Positions 43,583 through 52,330 are shown, counted from the stretch's first letter. The stretch: 64,000 nucleotides of DNA from JACVRW01 sp963850205 (GCA_963850205.1 CAWKKJ010000014.1:1-64000); one strand, 5' to 3'. Notes: generated by a model not told the origin, from the letters alone. Program-made: numbers and translations.

Positions 43583-45974
43583 CGGCCGGCTCCGGCTTCG
43601 GCACCGGAGGGCCGCCGGCAGGCGGGTGTGCGTCGAAGTACCCCGCGCCCTCGATGCTGAAGTTCGGCAGGATCCGGTCGAGCCAGTGGGGCAGCCAGAT
43701 CGTCCTCCTGCCGGCGATCGTGATCAACGCGGGCACGAAGAGACAGACCACGAGCGCGTCGATCGTCACCGCCGTCGCCAGGCCGAGGCCGAACTGCTTG
43801 ATCGTCGGGTCGCCGTTCAGGACAAAGCTGCCGAACACGCTGAACATGACGAGCGCCGCGGCCCCGATGATCCGCCCCGAGTAGCCGAGTCCCTCGATCA
43901 CGGTCGCGCGGGCGCCCTTGCCCTCCTTGAAGTGCTCCTGGATCTGGGTCAGAAGGAAGACCTGGTAGTCGGTCGAGAGGCCGAACAGGATCGCGAACAT
44001 GATCAACGGCACGAAGCTCACGACCGGTATCGCGCCGTCGAGTCCGATCAGGCTCGAGGCAAAGCCCTCCTGGAAGACGAGCGTGAGCACGCCGTAGGCC
44101 GCTCCGACCGAGACGAGGTTCATCACGGCCGCCTGAGCGGGGATCAGGAGTGAGCGGAATCCCACCAGCAGCACCAGGAAGCTGAGCGCCGCGACCACCA
44201 GGATGACCAGCGGGAGCTTGCTGGTGATCTTTTCGGCGAGGTCCACATACGCGGCTGTGGTGCCACCCACGAAGGCCGTCATGTCCTGGCCCTTGGTCGC
44301 CTTCGGGATGGTCGTGTCTCTCAGGCGGGAGACCAGGTCCTCGGTGGCGATGTCGGACGGCGCCGTTGTGGCAATGAGCGTGTAGACGGCCGCGGTTCCC
44401 TTCTTGTTGACCAGCGGCTGCGTCACGGAATCGACGCCCTTGGTCTTCTGGAGGTCCTTGCGCAGGGTCTGGAGGCGCGGGTCGGTCGCCGGCTGTTCGG
44501 CCTGCTTCTTCTTCTGGGCGAGCTGGTTGGACTGCTTCTGGGTCTGCTGCTTCGCCTCCTGCTGCGCCTGCTGCGGGGTCGCGCCCTCGAGCTCAGCCTG
44601 CTGCTCGATCTGCTGCTGCTGTTGCTGCAGCTGCTTCTCGTTCTGACTGATCGTGTTGAGGTTCTTCTGGTTCGGCTTCGCGGGCTTGCTGAGCTGGGTG
44701 GAGATCAGGAACGGCCCGTTGGTGCCCTCCCCGAAGCCCTTCCCGATCAGGTCGTAGGCCTGGCGAGCCGTCGTGTCGGTCGGCTCTGCCCCCACGTCCT
44801 CCTGGCCTAGGTGCATCGACAGCGTGGGTATCGAGAGCGCGAGCAGGATCGCCAGCACAGCGACGACCACCGGCCAGCGGTGATTGGCGATTCCCGTGGC
44901 CAACCGCGTCCAGAGCGGGGACTGCGTTTCGGCTGCACGGACCTTGCGGAACGGCAGCGTGAGCGCCGAGACGTGCGATCCGAGCAGCCCGAACAGGGCC
45001 GGCAGCAGGGTGAGCGCTCCAAGGATGGCGAAGGCCACAGCGATCGCCGACGTGTAGCCCAGGGTCGTGACCAGGGGGATCCCGGCGACCGCGAGCGCCA
45101 GCAGGGAGATGGCGACGGTGCCGCCCGCGAACAGGACCGCGCCGCCCGCCGTCGCGAGCGCGCGCCCTATCGACTCGTGGACCTCCATGCCCTGAGCGAC
45201 CTGCGCGCGGTGCTTGGTCACGATGAACAGCGAGTAGTCGATCCCGACCGCGAGCCCGATCATGGTCGCCAGCGTGGGAGCGGTCGTGGGGATGTCGGCG
45301 ACGTGGCTGAGAAGCGTCACGACGCTCAGGCCGCACAAGAGGCCGAGCACGGCGGTGAGGATCGGCAGCCCCATCGCCACGGCGGAGCCGAAGACGAGCA
45401 GCAGGATCACCATCGCCGCCGCGATCCCGATCTTGTCGCTGGCGCCGGTGTCCGGCTTGGAGAGCTCCTGGCCGACGTAGCCGCCGATGGCCGTTTGCAA
45501 TCCGGCCTTCTTCGCCGGATCGGCGGCGTCGAGCACCGCGTTGCCCTCGTCCACGGTGATGCTGCCCTGGCCGACGTCGAGCGCCACGGAGATGTAGCCG
45601 ATCTGCTTGTTCTTGCTGAGCGCGTTCGCCCCGGCCTTGCTCAGGGGGCTGACGGCCGCGGTCACGTGCGGCGTCTTCTTCAGGGCGCTCACCGACGACT
45701 TGATGGCCTTCGAGTACTTCGAGTCGGTCAGCTTGCCGCTGTCGGTGGCCACCACGAGCGGGTTGGTTCCGTAGGCCTGGCTCGGGAAGCGACCGCTCAG
45801 GAGGTCGGTGGCGCTCTGGCTGCCGGTGCCCGGCAGGGTCACGTTGTTGGTGGTCTGTGAGCCGGCCTGACCGGCGACGATCACCAGCGCGACCACCAGA
45901 ACGACCCAGAGGCCCAGCACCACGAAGCGCCAGCGCGCACACGCGTGGCCGAGTTTGTAGAGCAGGCCAGTCAT
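43572..45974 (-). CDS. MMPL/RND family transporter with Gln-rich extracytoplasmic insert
   Basis: This is an 800-residue transporter with about 12 transmembrane helices in the MMPL arrangement. The first helix ends VVALVIVAGQAGS, and the core motif GLAVGIDYSLFIVTKHRAQV and its second-half counterpart FGLSTDYQVFLLTQIQEHFK are both present. Two extracytoplasmic domains are expected. The second contains a long Gln/Lys-rich coiled coil (residues ~430-500, including NEKQLQQQQQQIEQQAELEG) that is unusual for the family. MMPL proteins export lipids or siderophores in actinobacteria, but the cargo is unknown. The gene converges on the znuA-like gene. Confidence 0.9.
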   Translation of the reverse strand: MTGLLYKLGHACARWRFVVLGLWVVLVVALVIVAGQAGSQTTNNVTLPGTGSQSATDLLSGRFPSQAYGTNPLVVATDSGKLTDSKYSKAIKSSVSALKKTPHVTAAVSPLSKAGANALSKNKQIGYISVALDVGQGSITVDEGNAVLDAADPAKKAGLQTAIGGYVGQELSKPDTGASDKIGIAAAMVILLLVFGSAVAMGLPILTAVLGLLCGLSVVTLLSHVADIPTTAPTLATMIGLAVGIDYSLFIVTKHRAQVAQGMEVHESIGRALATAGGAVLFAGGTVAISLLALAVAGIPLVTTLGYTSAIAVAFAILGALTLLPALFGLLGSHVSALTLPFRKVRAAETQSPLWTRLATGIANHRWPVVVAVLAILLALSIPTLSMHLGQEDVGAEPTDTTARQAYDLIGKGFGEGTNGPFLISTQLSKPAKPNQKNLNTISQNEKQLQQQQQQIEQQAELEGATPQQAQQEAKQQTQKQSNQLAQKKKQAEQPATDPRLQTLRKDLQKTKGVDSVTQPLVNKKGTAAVYTLIATTAPSDIATEDLVSRLRDTTIPKATKGQDMTAFVGGTTAAYVDLAEKITSKLPLVILVVAALSFLVLLVGFRSLLIPAQAAVMNLVSVGAAYGVLTLVFQEGFASSLIGLDGAIPVVSFVPLIMFAILFGLSTDYQVFLLTQIQEHFKEGKGARATVIEGLGYSGRIIGAAALVMFSVFGSFVLNGDPTIKQFGLGLATAVTIDALVVCLFVPALITIAGRRTIWLPHWLDRILPNFSIEGAGYFDAHPPAGGPPVPKPEPAVKA

Positions 45975-46031
45975 TCCGCCAGGCCCACCGTATGCGGCCT
46001 CACGGCGGCGTGCAACCCGGCGGGCCGTTTG

Positions 46032-46475
46032 CTAGACGGAGGAGATGGCGCGGCAGCTGGGGCACTCGCCGCGCAGCGTCACGTCGTGCGCGTCGATCGC
46101 GTAGTCCACGCGGTCGGCCAGCCGCTCGATGGCCCGCTCGAGCTGGGGGTCGGCGAAGGCCGACACCTCGCCGCAGTTGTCGCACACCAGATGATGGTGG
46201 TGCTCGCCGCTCGGATCGAGCGGCTCGTAGCGAGCCACGCCCTCGGCGGCGTCGACGCGGCGGGTGAGGCGCAGCCGGTCGAGGAGCTCGAGGGTCCGGT
46301 AGATGCTGGCCACGCCCACGTCCTGGCCCTGGCCGTGGAGGTGATCGGCGATCTCCTTGGCCGTGACGCTGCAGCCGAGATCGTCGAGGGTCTCGACCAC
46401 AGCGGAGCGGGGCCCGCTCAGCCGGTAGCCGTCCCGCTCGAGGGTCGCCCGCGCGTGTCCGATCCAGTCGCCCAT
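46032..46475 (-). CDS. Fur family metal-responsive regulator
   Basis: This 147-residue repressor has an N-terminal winged helix (RLSGPRSAVVETLDDLGCSV; VGVASIYRTLELLDRLRLTR), a regulatory metal site (HHHHLVCDNCGEVSAF) and a CxxC structural zinc site completed by CPSC at the C-terminus. It is probably Fur, PerR or Zur. Zur is attractive because a matching box precedes the znuA-like gene 3.4 kb away, but sequence alone cannot decide the metal. The ATG at 46475 was chosen over 46523, which would overlap the divergent dehalogenase. Confidence 0.88.
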   Translation of the reverse strand: MGDWIGHARATLERDGYRLSGPRSAVVETLDDLGCSVTAKEIADHLHGQGQDVGVASIYRTLELLDRLRLTRRVDAAEGVARYEPLDPSGEHHHHLVCDNCGEVSAFADPQLERAIERLADRVDYAIDAHDVTLRGECPSCRAISSV

Positions 46476-46501
46476 CGCCTCCAAGGATAGGCTGCGCGCC
46501 G

Positions 46502-47386
46502 GTGCCCGACGTCTTCCGAACACCGGACGAGCGCTTCGACCGCCTTCCCGGTTACGGCTACGAACCGCACTGGCACGAGGCCGACGGGCTGCGGCTCCAC
46601 TACGTCGACGAGGGGCAGGGCGACCCGGTGGTCTGCTTCCACGGCGAGCCCACCTGGGCCTACCTCTACCGCAAGCTGATCGACCCCCTCACGGCGGCGG
46701 GGCAACGGGTGATCTGCCCCGACTATCCGGGCTTCGGCCGCTCCGACAAGCCCACCGACCGCGGCTGGTACAGCTACGACCGCCACGTCGAGTCGGTGTC
46801 CGGCCTGCTCGCCCCGCTCGATCTCAGCGATGCCACGGTGGTGGTGCAGGACTGGGGCGGGCCGATCGGGCTGCGCTGGGCGGTGGAGAACGCCGACCGC
46901 GTGGCCCGCCTGGTGATCCTCAACACCGGCCTGTTCACCGGTCGCGTGTCCAAGGGGTTCATGGCCTGGCGCGACTTCGCCGAGCGCAACCCCGACCTGC
47001 CGGTGGGCCGAGTCTTGCAGGGCGCAACCGCCACCGACCTGCCCGATGAGGTGGTCGCCGCCTACGAGGCGCCCTTCCCGACCGCGGAGTCCAAGGCCGG
47101 CGCCGCCCAGTTCCCGCTTCTGGTCCCGATCGCCGACGGCCAGCCCGGCGCTGCCGCCATGCGGGAGGTGTCCGACGAGCTCTCGCGCTGGGACAAGCCG
47201 GTCATGGTGGCCTTCTCCGACGAGGACCCGGTGTTCCCTTACCCGCGCGCAGGCCAGGTCTTTTGCGACCTGATCCCGGGCGCGGGCGAACAGCTGCGCA
47301 TCGAAGGCGCCGCGCACTTCCTCCAGGAGGACCGCGGCGAGCTAATCGCCGCGGCGATCCTGGAGTTCATCGGACAGCGGCCGTAG
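46502..47386 (+). CDS. Haloalkane dehalogenase-like alpha/beta hydrolase
   Basis: This 294-residue alpha/beta hydrolase has CFHGEPTWAYLYRKL (oxyanion/halide region), PGFGRSDKP, the nucleophile Asp in VVVQDWGGPIGLRWA, an acid in FSDEDPVFP and the catalytic His in GAAHFLQED. An Asp nucleophile followed by Trp is diagnostic of haloalkane dehalogenases, which hydrolyse carbon-halogen bonds. The layout resembles the DhlA (HLD-I) group. It begins at a GTG. Its last ~48 nt are found again, slightly diverged, at ~47990-48035. Confidence 0.9.
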   Translation: MPDVFRTPDERFDRLPGYGYEPHWHEADGLRLHYVDEGQGDPVVCFHGEPTWAYLYRKLIDPLTAAGQRVICPDYPGFGRSDKPTDRGWYSYDRHVESVSGLLAPLDLSDATVVVQDWGGPIGLRWAVENADRVARLVILNTGLFTGRVSKGFMAWRDFAERNPDLPVGRVLQGATATDLPDEVVAAYEAPFPTAESKAGAAQFPLLVPIADGQPGAAAMREVSDELSRWDKPVMVAFSDEDPVFPYPRAGQVFCDLIPGAGEQLRIEGAAHFLQEDRGELIAAAILEFIGQRP

Positions 47387-47409
47387 GCTTGCGCGAGTCG
47401 ACGGACGGA

Positions 47410-47820
47410 TGAGTAAGGGTGCGCTTTGCACGCCGCGTACCGGCGAGTCCTCGGCGTCGGAGGCCGCTCTCTGCTCAGTAGAACCCAGCCGTGTCTCGTC
47501 GTTCGCCGGCCCGGCGCCGGGGCGGCGAGCCCGGACGGGAAGTCCCTCTATCTCGTGGCGGAGCTCAGCGGCGCGGTGCTTCAGTTCGACGTGACCTCGG
47601 AGGACAGTCTCGGCCAAGAGCCCGCCTGGTCGTCGAGACGGGAGGCACGGCGCCAAACGCCATCGCGGTGAGCCCGGACGGCAGGTCGGTCTACGTCACC
47701 AACAGCAACGCTGCAGCGCCGGGCTTCCGTTCGACGTCGGACCTGGCCGCGGACTGGCGGTGAGCTCAAGGCAGCCTCGGTGACCGTCAGACGGCCGGAC
47801 TCGGCGCCAGCGGCAGTACG
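47410..47820 (+). pseudogene. Decayed YVTN/lactonase-type beta-propeller gene
   Basis: Blades typical of YVTN-type beta-propellers appear in successive frames: SPDGKSLYLVAELSGAVLQF (with DVTSEDSLG), then ETGGTAPNAIAVSPDGRSVY (with VTNSN), then FDVGPG followed by GELKAASVTVRRPDSAP. Frame changes lie near 47620 and 47755. Only about two blades remain out of the usual seven, and no signal peptide is left. The intact ancestor was probably a secreted or periplasmic lactonase-like protein. It lies between the dehalogenase and a second copy of the dehalogenase's 3' end. Confidence 0.65.
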
Positions 47821-48040
47821 GTGAGACGTCGGACGGCAGGTCCGTCCAGGACCGTGCGGCTGCGGCTACGGCTCGGCGCCTCCGCCACCGGGGGAAAGCG
47901 CCTCAGAGTCGTCGCTCAGGCGATCGACACGCTGACCGTCGGCACGCGTGGTTCGCGTTCGCGACTAGCGCTCGGGCGCGGGTCGCGGCGAGCGCATCGC
48001 CGCGCCCGTCCTGGAGTTCATCGGACCCGGCCGGTTTGGC
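47821..48040 (+). pseudogene. Unidentified remnant followed by a duplicated dehalogenase-like 3' tail
   Basis: The first half reads TVRLRLRLGASATGGKRLRV and then VAQAIDT, a fragment of unknown origin. From about 47988 the sequence resembles the end of the dehalogenase: ERIAAPVLEFIG here against ELIAAAILEFIG at 47340-47376, with long identical DNA runs such as CCTGGAGTTCATCGGAC. It is a short paralogous tail left by duplication or replacement. It ends at the dispersed repeat. Nothing else is seen up to the tRNA at 48244. Confidence 0.45.
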
Positions 48041-48160
48041 GGAGCATTGTCGACTTTGCCCCCGTATCGGAGGCAAACTCGACGATGTACCGGGTAGCAC
48101 GCCTTCACCCCGCAATCCGGCGGCGTAACGGACGTTGGTCGCCGTGAGCGGAGCGCCAAG
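48036..48160 (-). repeat. Dispersed palindromic repeat, copy 2
   Basis: This is the reverse complement of the 12891-13015 element. Its hairpin arms are GTCGACTTTGCC (48049-48060) and GGCAAACTCGAC, with one mismatch, around CCCGTATCGGA. The repeat abuts the duplicated dehalogenase tail on one side and ends about 85 nt before the tRNA-Leu gene. Confidence 0.7.
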
Positions 48161-48243
48161 GCCTACCGAGCTCGAAGCCGGCGGTCTCCTGCGAGCCATC
48201 GGCCCCAAGGGGTGCGTTTCACGCGCTAGTCTCTGGCGCGCAG

Positions 48244-48327
48244 GCGGCTGTGGTGAAATTGGTATACACGCCAGCTTCAGGAGCTGGTGGGGGAAACCCC
48301 GTGGAGGTTCGAGTCCTCTCAGCCGCA
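48244..48327 (+). tRNA. tRNA-Leu (anticodon CAG)
   Basis: The acceptor stem GCGGCTG (48244-48250) pairs with CAGCCGC (48320-48326), with discriminator A. The anticodon stem CCAGC/GCTGG encloses the loop TTCAGGA, giving anticodon CAG. A long variable arm (GTGGGGGAAACCCCGT) and the T arm GAGGTTCGAGTCCTC confirm a class II leucine tRNA. CCA is not encoded. No integrase or attachment-site repeat is visible beside it. Confidence 0.95.
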
Positions 48328-48398
48328 TTTCCCCGCCTCTCGTAACGGTCCCCGCCGGCGGTGCGTAGAGTCCAAGCTCTTCATCCCAAAGGAGAGAC

Positions 48399-49004
48399 AT
48401 GCCCTACGAAGTACCGCCGCTTCCCTACGACTACGCCGCTCTCGAGCCTCACATCGACGAGGCCACCATGCGGGTGCATCACGACAAGCACCATCAGGCG
48501 TACGTGGACAAGGTCAACGCCGCCCTCGAGGGCACCGAGTGGGCGGACAAGCCGATCGCCGACGTGATCGCCGGTCTCTCCGAGCTGCCCGACGACAAGC
48601 GCACGCCCGTGCGCAACAACGGCGGCGGTCACTACAACCACTCGCTCTTTTGGGAGTGGATGTCACCCGACGGCGGCGGCGCCCCCGACGGCGATCTGGC
48701 CTCCGCGATCGACGAGGCCTTCGGGACGTTCGACGACTTCAAGTCGAAGATGAAGGACGCCGGCGTCAACCAGTTCGGCTCGGGCTGGGCCTGGCTCGTC
48801 CACGACGGCTCCGGCCTGGCCGTGGTCTCGACCGCCAACCAGGACAACCCGCTCACCGACGGCAAGACGCCGCTGCTCGGCGTGGACGTCTGGGAGCACG
48901 CCTACTACCTCAAGTACCAGAACAAGCGCCCGGACTACCTGGACGCCTGGTGGAACACCGTGAACTGGGCGAAGGTGGCCGAGGGCTACAGCGCCGTCGC
49001 CTGA
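48399..49004 (+). CDS. sodA: Superoxide dismutase (Fe/Mn family)
   Basis: This is a 201-residue cytoplasmic enzyme that converts superoxide to peroxide and oxygen. The metal ligands are His in MRVHHDKHHQAYV, His in GGHYNHSLFW, and Asp and His in VDVWEHAYYLKYQN. The gateway residues (NQFGSGWAWL) are typical. The His/Gly context fits the Mn-preferring or cambialistic branch, but metal choice is not certain. A strong ribosome site, AAAGGAGAG, precedes the ATG. It is preceded by the tRNA-Leu gene and followed by a decayed secreted gene. Confidence 0.96.
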   Translation: MPYEVPPLPYDYAALEPHIDEATMRVHHDKHHQAYVDKVNAALEGTEWADKPIADVIAGLSELPDDKRTPVRNNGGGHYNHSLFWEWMSPDGGGAPDGDLASAIDEAFGTFDDFKSKMKDAGVNQFGSGWAWLVHDGSGLAVVSTANQDNPLTDGKTPLLGVDVWEHAYYLKYQNKRPDYLDAWWNTVNWAKVAEGYSAVA

Positions 49005-49023
49005 GCCTGGATCCGGCGCCATA

Positions 49024-50427
49024 ATGACGCGCGTGCCGACCGGCGCGCGCGTCACGGCCGTGCTGACCGTCCTGCTCTTCGCGACGGCCGTCTGGGGGGA
49101 CGTCGCCGCGGGCTGCAGCTGTGCCGACCGCGACGAGCGCGACCGCCTCGAGGCCGGTGAGAAGGCGCTGGTCGGGCGCGTCGTGGCCGAGCGGCGGATT
49201 CCCGGCGGCCCGCGCGATCGCGTCGCCTATCGCGTGCGGGTCGAGCGTGGCATTGGCGTGCGTCTTCGGCGCGAGGTGGAGGTTACGGTGGCGTTCCCGG
49301 ACTGCGGGACGCCGCAGGTCGGCGAACGCCAGGCGATGTTCGTCCGGCGGGCTGGACGGGCTGGCGAACCGACGGGTGCAGCATCGTCGACCCCACGGAG
49401 CTGCTGCGTGCCACACAGGCCTACTCGCGCCCGCGGGGAAGCGGCCGGGCGGCGCTTCTCGCCGGCGGGCGTTTCGGGACCGCCCGGGTGATGGCGCTGG
49501 ACGCCCGCGGCCGGGTGATCGGGTACGGCGATGGGCGGGGCGAGGCCCGCCGGCTGTCCGTCTGTCCCGGCTCGCGGCTCGCGGCGGAGCTGTTCGTCGA
49601 CGGCCGGACGGTGGGGGTCGCGGTCCGCGACCTGACGACTCTGCTTGTCGTGCGCTCGGCGCGCCTGCCGGTAGACGGGACGCGTCTCTCACCCGAGTCG
49701 AGCAGCACCGTGAGCTGCGCCGACCCGCAGGCCGCCTCGGTTCATGTGGGTATCTCCGACTACGTCCAGCGGACCCGCTTCGACCGTATCCGGATCTTCC
49801 GGCTGGACGCAGGGGGGCTGCGCCTCACGGCCACCACGCGCGGCAGCACAATGGACTTCGGCGCGGACTCGGCGTTCGTCGGCAGGTTCGGCTTCGGGGT
49901 CGTCGCGGTGAGCCTGGAGGACGGCGGGACCGAGCTCGTGTCCGGCGGTCGCGCCCCGCAGTCACTGGCCGTGAGCCCCGACGGGGCTCGGCTGGCGTTC
50001 TACGACAGGAGCGGGCTTCGGCTCGTCGACCTGACGGGAGGGGGAGCCGACCGCCGGCGCCGGATCGGCTACGGGATCCGATCACCTGGCTGGCCCCGCA
50101 CCGGCTTCTGTTTCGCAAGGCCAGCGAGGGCCGGGTGTAAGACCGCGAGCTGCGGCTGGTCCGCCGCTACCGCTCTTCCGGGCGCGCGGCCAGGCACAGG
50201 TGGGCGACACCCTCTACGGCACCGACCGCTACCGGCTGCGGTCGCTGGACCTGCCGAGCGGCCGCAAGCGGACGGTGGCGCAGCTTCCTGACCGCGGCGT
50301 CCTCGACCTGGCCGCGCTTCCCGCGCTGCCCGCGATCGAGCCCGGCCGTGCGCGGCCGGCGGCGCCCGTCAGCGCTTCTGCGCGCTCGTCGCCGTGCCGA
50401 ACACGTGATCCCAGAAGGGCGCGCTGA
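49024..50427 (+). pseudogene. Frameshifted secreted protein: CxC (TIMP/netrin-like) domain plus beta-propeller
   Basis: The ATG at 49024 begins a signal peptide (VTAVLTVLLFATAVWGDVAA) and a GCSC-type N-terminus like TIMP/netrin folds (ALVGRVVAERRIP; VAFPDCGTPQVGERQAMFV). Near 49350 the sensible frame shifts to WRTDGCSIVDPTELLRA and then a beta-propeller-like region (PQSLAVSPDGARLAFYDRSG) that is open to 50291. Further shifts follow at about 50080 (ITWLAPHRLLFRKASEGRV, stop) and about 50180 (DTLYGTDRYRLRSLDLPSGR). At least three indels argue for a dead gene, or for sequencing error. Its tail overlaps the convergent hydroxylase gene. Confidence 0.65.
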
Positions 50428-51037
50428 TCCCGAACCCGCGGGTGTCGTCCTGGAAGTGATGGCGCATGTGGAGCTCGCGCAGCCGCTTGAACACGGCCGT
50501 GGTCGGCCGGTGGTGGTGCACGTGGTAGTGGACCATGTCGTAGACCAGGTAGCCCGCCAGAAAGCCGGCGGCGAACACGTTGGCGAAGGGCGTGTCGAGC
50601 ACCAGGACGAACAGCCCGTAGAAGAGCAGCGCCAGCGGGACGCTCACCGACGGTGGCATGACCAGCCGCAGTGGATCGTTGGGATGGTCGTGGTGCACGC
50701 CGTGGATGATCCAGTGCAGCCGTGCCCCCCAGCCCTCCTCCGGCTCGAAGTGGAACACGAGGCGATGCATCCAGTACTCGGTGAGCGTCCAGAACAGCCA
50801 GCCGCCCGCTACGAGCCCGATCGCCTCGGCCGTGGTGGTCTCGCGCGCGCCGAAGGCGAACAGCAGCGCGATGGCAGGCCCGAAGACGACCACCGGAACG
50901 AGGTGATGCACCCGCGAGAGGCGGTCGAGGAAATCCGAGTCGAACATCCGCGGTGAGGCCCTCAGGATGTCGGTGCGTCGCGCGTCCACGGCTCGAATGT
51001 AGCGCACGTAACGGGGCTGTGAAAGGCGGTTAGCCAC
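50369..51037 (-). CDS. Fatty acid hydroxylase / sterol desaturase family protein
   Basis: This di-iron membrane oxygenase of up to 222 residues has four histidine clusters: HRLVFHF, HGVHHDHP, HYHVHHH and HMRHHF. They lie between hydrophobic helices (VVVFGPAIALLFAFG; LALLFYGLFVLVLD). The spacing resembles fatty acid 2-hydroxylases (FA2H/Scs7) without the cytochrome b5 domain. It would hydroxylate acyl chains of membrane lipids. The start is uncertain: GTG 51037, GTG 50989 and ATG 50947 are all in frame and none has a clear ribosome site. Confidence 0.87.
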   Translation of the reverse strand: MANRLSQPRYVRYIRAVDARRTDILRASPRMFDSDFLDRLSRVHHLVPVVVFGPAIALLFAFGARETTTAEAIGLVAGGWLFWTLTEYWMHRLVFHFEPEEGWGARLHWIIHGVHHDHPNDPLRLVMPPSVSVPLALLFYGLFVLVLDTPFANVFAAGFLAGYLVYDMVHYHVHHHRPTTAVFKRLRELHMRHHFQDDTRGFGISAPFWDHVFGTATSAQKR

Positions 51038-51251
51038 ACCTCCAGAGGTCGCGCCAGGAGGCCATCAGGAACTCCAGCCCGAACGCTGCGGTCGCACCGT
51101 AGACGACCACCTCCGCGGGCCCGGCGGCTCCGGCGAAGATCCGGCCCAGCAGGTAGCAGGTGACGGCCGCGATGAAGAGCAGCTTGCCGGTGGTCGCGAG
51201 GGCCAGGCTCCCGGCGGTACCCATGCACCACAGGGTCCGGCCGGCCGCCAC
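51030..51251 (-). CDS. Small two-helix membrane protein
   Basis: This 73-residue protein has two hydrophobic stretches (LALATTGKLLFIAAVTCYLL and VVVYGATAAFGLEFLMAS). Its stop overlaps the longest version of the hydroxylase gene by 8 nt, suggesting co-expression. No family was recognised. Confidence 0.5.
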   Translation of the reverse strand: MAAGRTLWCMGTAGSLALATTGKLLFIAAVTCYLLGRIFAGAAGPAEVVVYGATAAFGLEFLMASWRDLWRCG

Positions 51252-51359
51252 GGCCCCGGTGACGGCTTGGTGAAGGCGGCGTGAAGCTCCGGTTACCGAG
51301 CGGGTCGTATGCTGCCTGCCACCCGGATCCCACCGTCAAGGGCCAAAGGAGAGGGAGCT

Positions 51360-52199
51360 GTGACGCTTATCGATGCCGCCGGCGATTCAGGCAGCCTGGA
51401 GAACGGGTGCCGTCGATCGCGTCGGCGCAGCGGGCGGGTCGGCGGAACGTTGACGGCTGCCGGGCTCGTTGCCGCCGTCGCGCTTCTAGCCCTCGCGCCC
51501 GCGACCGCCTCGGCCGAGCTCCGTGACGCTCGGGTGTACGTGCATTCCGCCGAGAGCGGTGAGCTCGGCGGCGGCAGGCTGACCCTGCGCGGAGTCGGCC
51601 GCCGCGTCACCTGGGCGGCCCATCCCGGCCGCTTCGGCGTGATCGGTGTCAGGCGGCTGCATCGCCGGCTGTTCTCATCCGGGACACCGGCTCCCGTCGG
51701 CACGCTTCACGTGGCGGGCCACCGCGGCGGCGAGGAGCTGGTGCTCCGGCTGAGCCGGCCGCGCTCCAACGTCTCGCGCGGGACTGTGAGCTACAGGGTC
51801 AAGCGGCTGAACAAGGGGCGCCTGCCCAGACGCGCCGCCCGCGCCGCCGGGGCCGCACGCCGGTTCGGTTCCGCCTCACTGACGATCCAGGGCGCCCCGC
51901 CGCCTTCGGTTGATGTCCAGCAGACCACCTACTCCTGCGACTCGGGCACCTGCTGGGGCACCCTGACGGCGTCCGGCCTGCCGCCAGGCACCGACGTGAC
52001 GGGCTTCGCACCCCAGGTCCCAGGCAACACCGGCCAGGGGGAGAACATCGACGTTCGCGCGGACGGGAACGGGAACATCAACACACAGCTCGATTTCCTG
52101 TGCAACAACGACTATCACGTGACCAACCCGAACGTGAGCATCGACGCAACGAGCGTGACCCCGTCCTTCTCCGTCCACGCGCCCGGGTCGTGCGGCTAG
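51360..52199 (+). CDS. Secreted protein of unknown function
   Basis: This protein of about 279 residues begins at a GTG preceded by a strong AAAGGAGAGGG site. It has an Arg-rich leader and a signal peptide (AAGLVAAVALLALAPATASA). The mature part has a basic beta-rich half (GELGGGRLTLRGVGRRVTWA) and a C-terminal half with two Cys pairs (TTYSCDSGTCWGTLTASGLP; LDFLCNNDYHVTNPN…GSCG), resembling secreted IPT/TIG or adhesion-like beta-sandwich domains. I do not recognise a family. A GGGTCGCG/CGCGACCC hairpin (52200-52218) follows the stop. Confidence 0.7.
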   Translation: MTLIDAAGDSGSLENGCRRSRRRSGRVGGTLTAAGLVAAVALLALAPATASAELRDARVYVHSAESGELGGGRLTLRGVGRRVTWAAHPGRFGVIGVRRLHRRLFSSGTPAPVGTLHVAGHRGGEELVLRLSRPRSNVSRGTVSYRVKRLNKGRLPRRAARAAGAARRFGSASLTIQGAPPPSVDVQQTTYSCDSGTCWGTLTASGLPPGTDVTGFAPQVPGNTGQGENIDVRADGNGNINTQLDFLCNNDYHVTNPNVSIDATSVTPSFSVHAPGSCG

Positions 52200-52218
52200 G
52201 GGTCGCGGCTCGCGACCC
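52200..52218 (+). terminator. Hairpin after the secreted-protein gene
   Basis: GGGTCGCG-GCT-CGCGACCC is a perfect 8-bp-arm hairpin starting one base after the TAG. No T-tract follows, so it could be an atypical terminator or an mRNA-stabilising structure. Confidence 0.5.
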
Positions 52219-52228
52219 GAGAACGACG

Positions 52229-52249
52229 AAACCCCGCTGCTGAGCGGGG
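52229..52249 (-). terminator. Rho-independent terminator of tRNA-Glu
   Basis: On the minus strand CCCCGCT-CAGC-AGCGGGG forms a 7-bp stem followed by TTTCGTCGTT, about 9 nt past the 3' end of the tRNA. Confidence 0.7.
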
Positions 52250-52257
52250 CTGGGAGG

Positions 52258-52330
52258 TACCGCCACGGGGATTCGAACCCCGGTTTCCGCCGTGAGAGGG
52301 CGGCGTCCTAGTCCCCTAGACGATGGCGGC
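52258..52330 (-). tRNA. tRNA-Glu (anticodon CTC)
   Basis: The acceptor stem GCCGCCA pairs with TGGCGGT, with discriminator A. The D arm has TCTAGGGGACTAGGA, the anticodon stem CCGCC/GGCGG encloses CTCTCAC (anticodon CTC), and the T arm is CGGGGTTCGAATCCCCG. CCA is not encoded. It is transcribed away from the cobalamin operon. Confidence 0.95.

Noticed and set aside
44590..44650. CTG/CAG-rich tract resembling a tandem repeat or CRISPR-like array
   Set aside because: It lies in frame within the MMPL gene and encodes a Gln-rich coiled coil. There are no spaced identical repeats.
48244..48327. tRNA-Leu as an integration site for a mobile island
   Set aside because: No integrase, no repeat of the tRNA 3' end and no phage genes are visible on either side.
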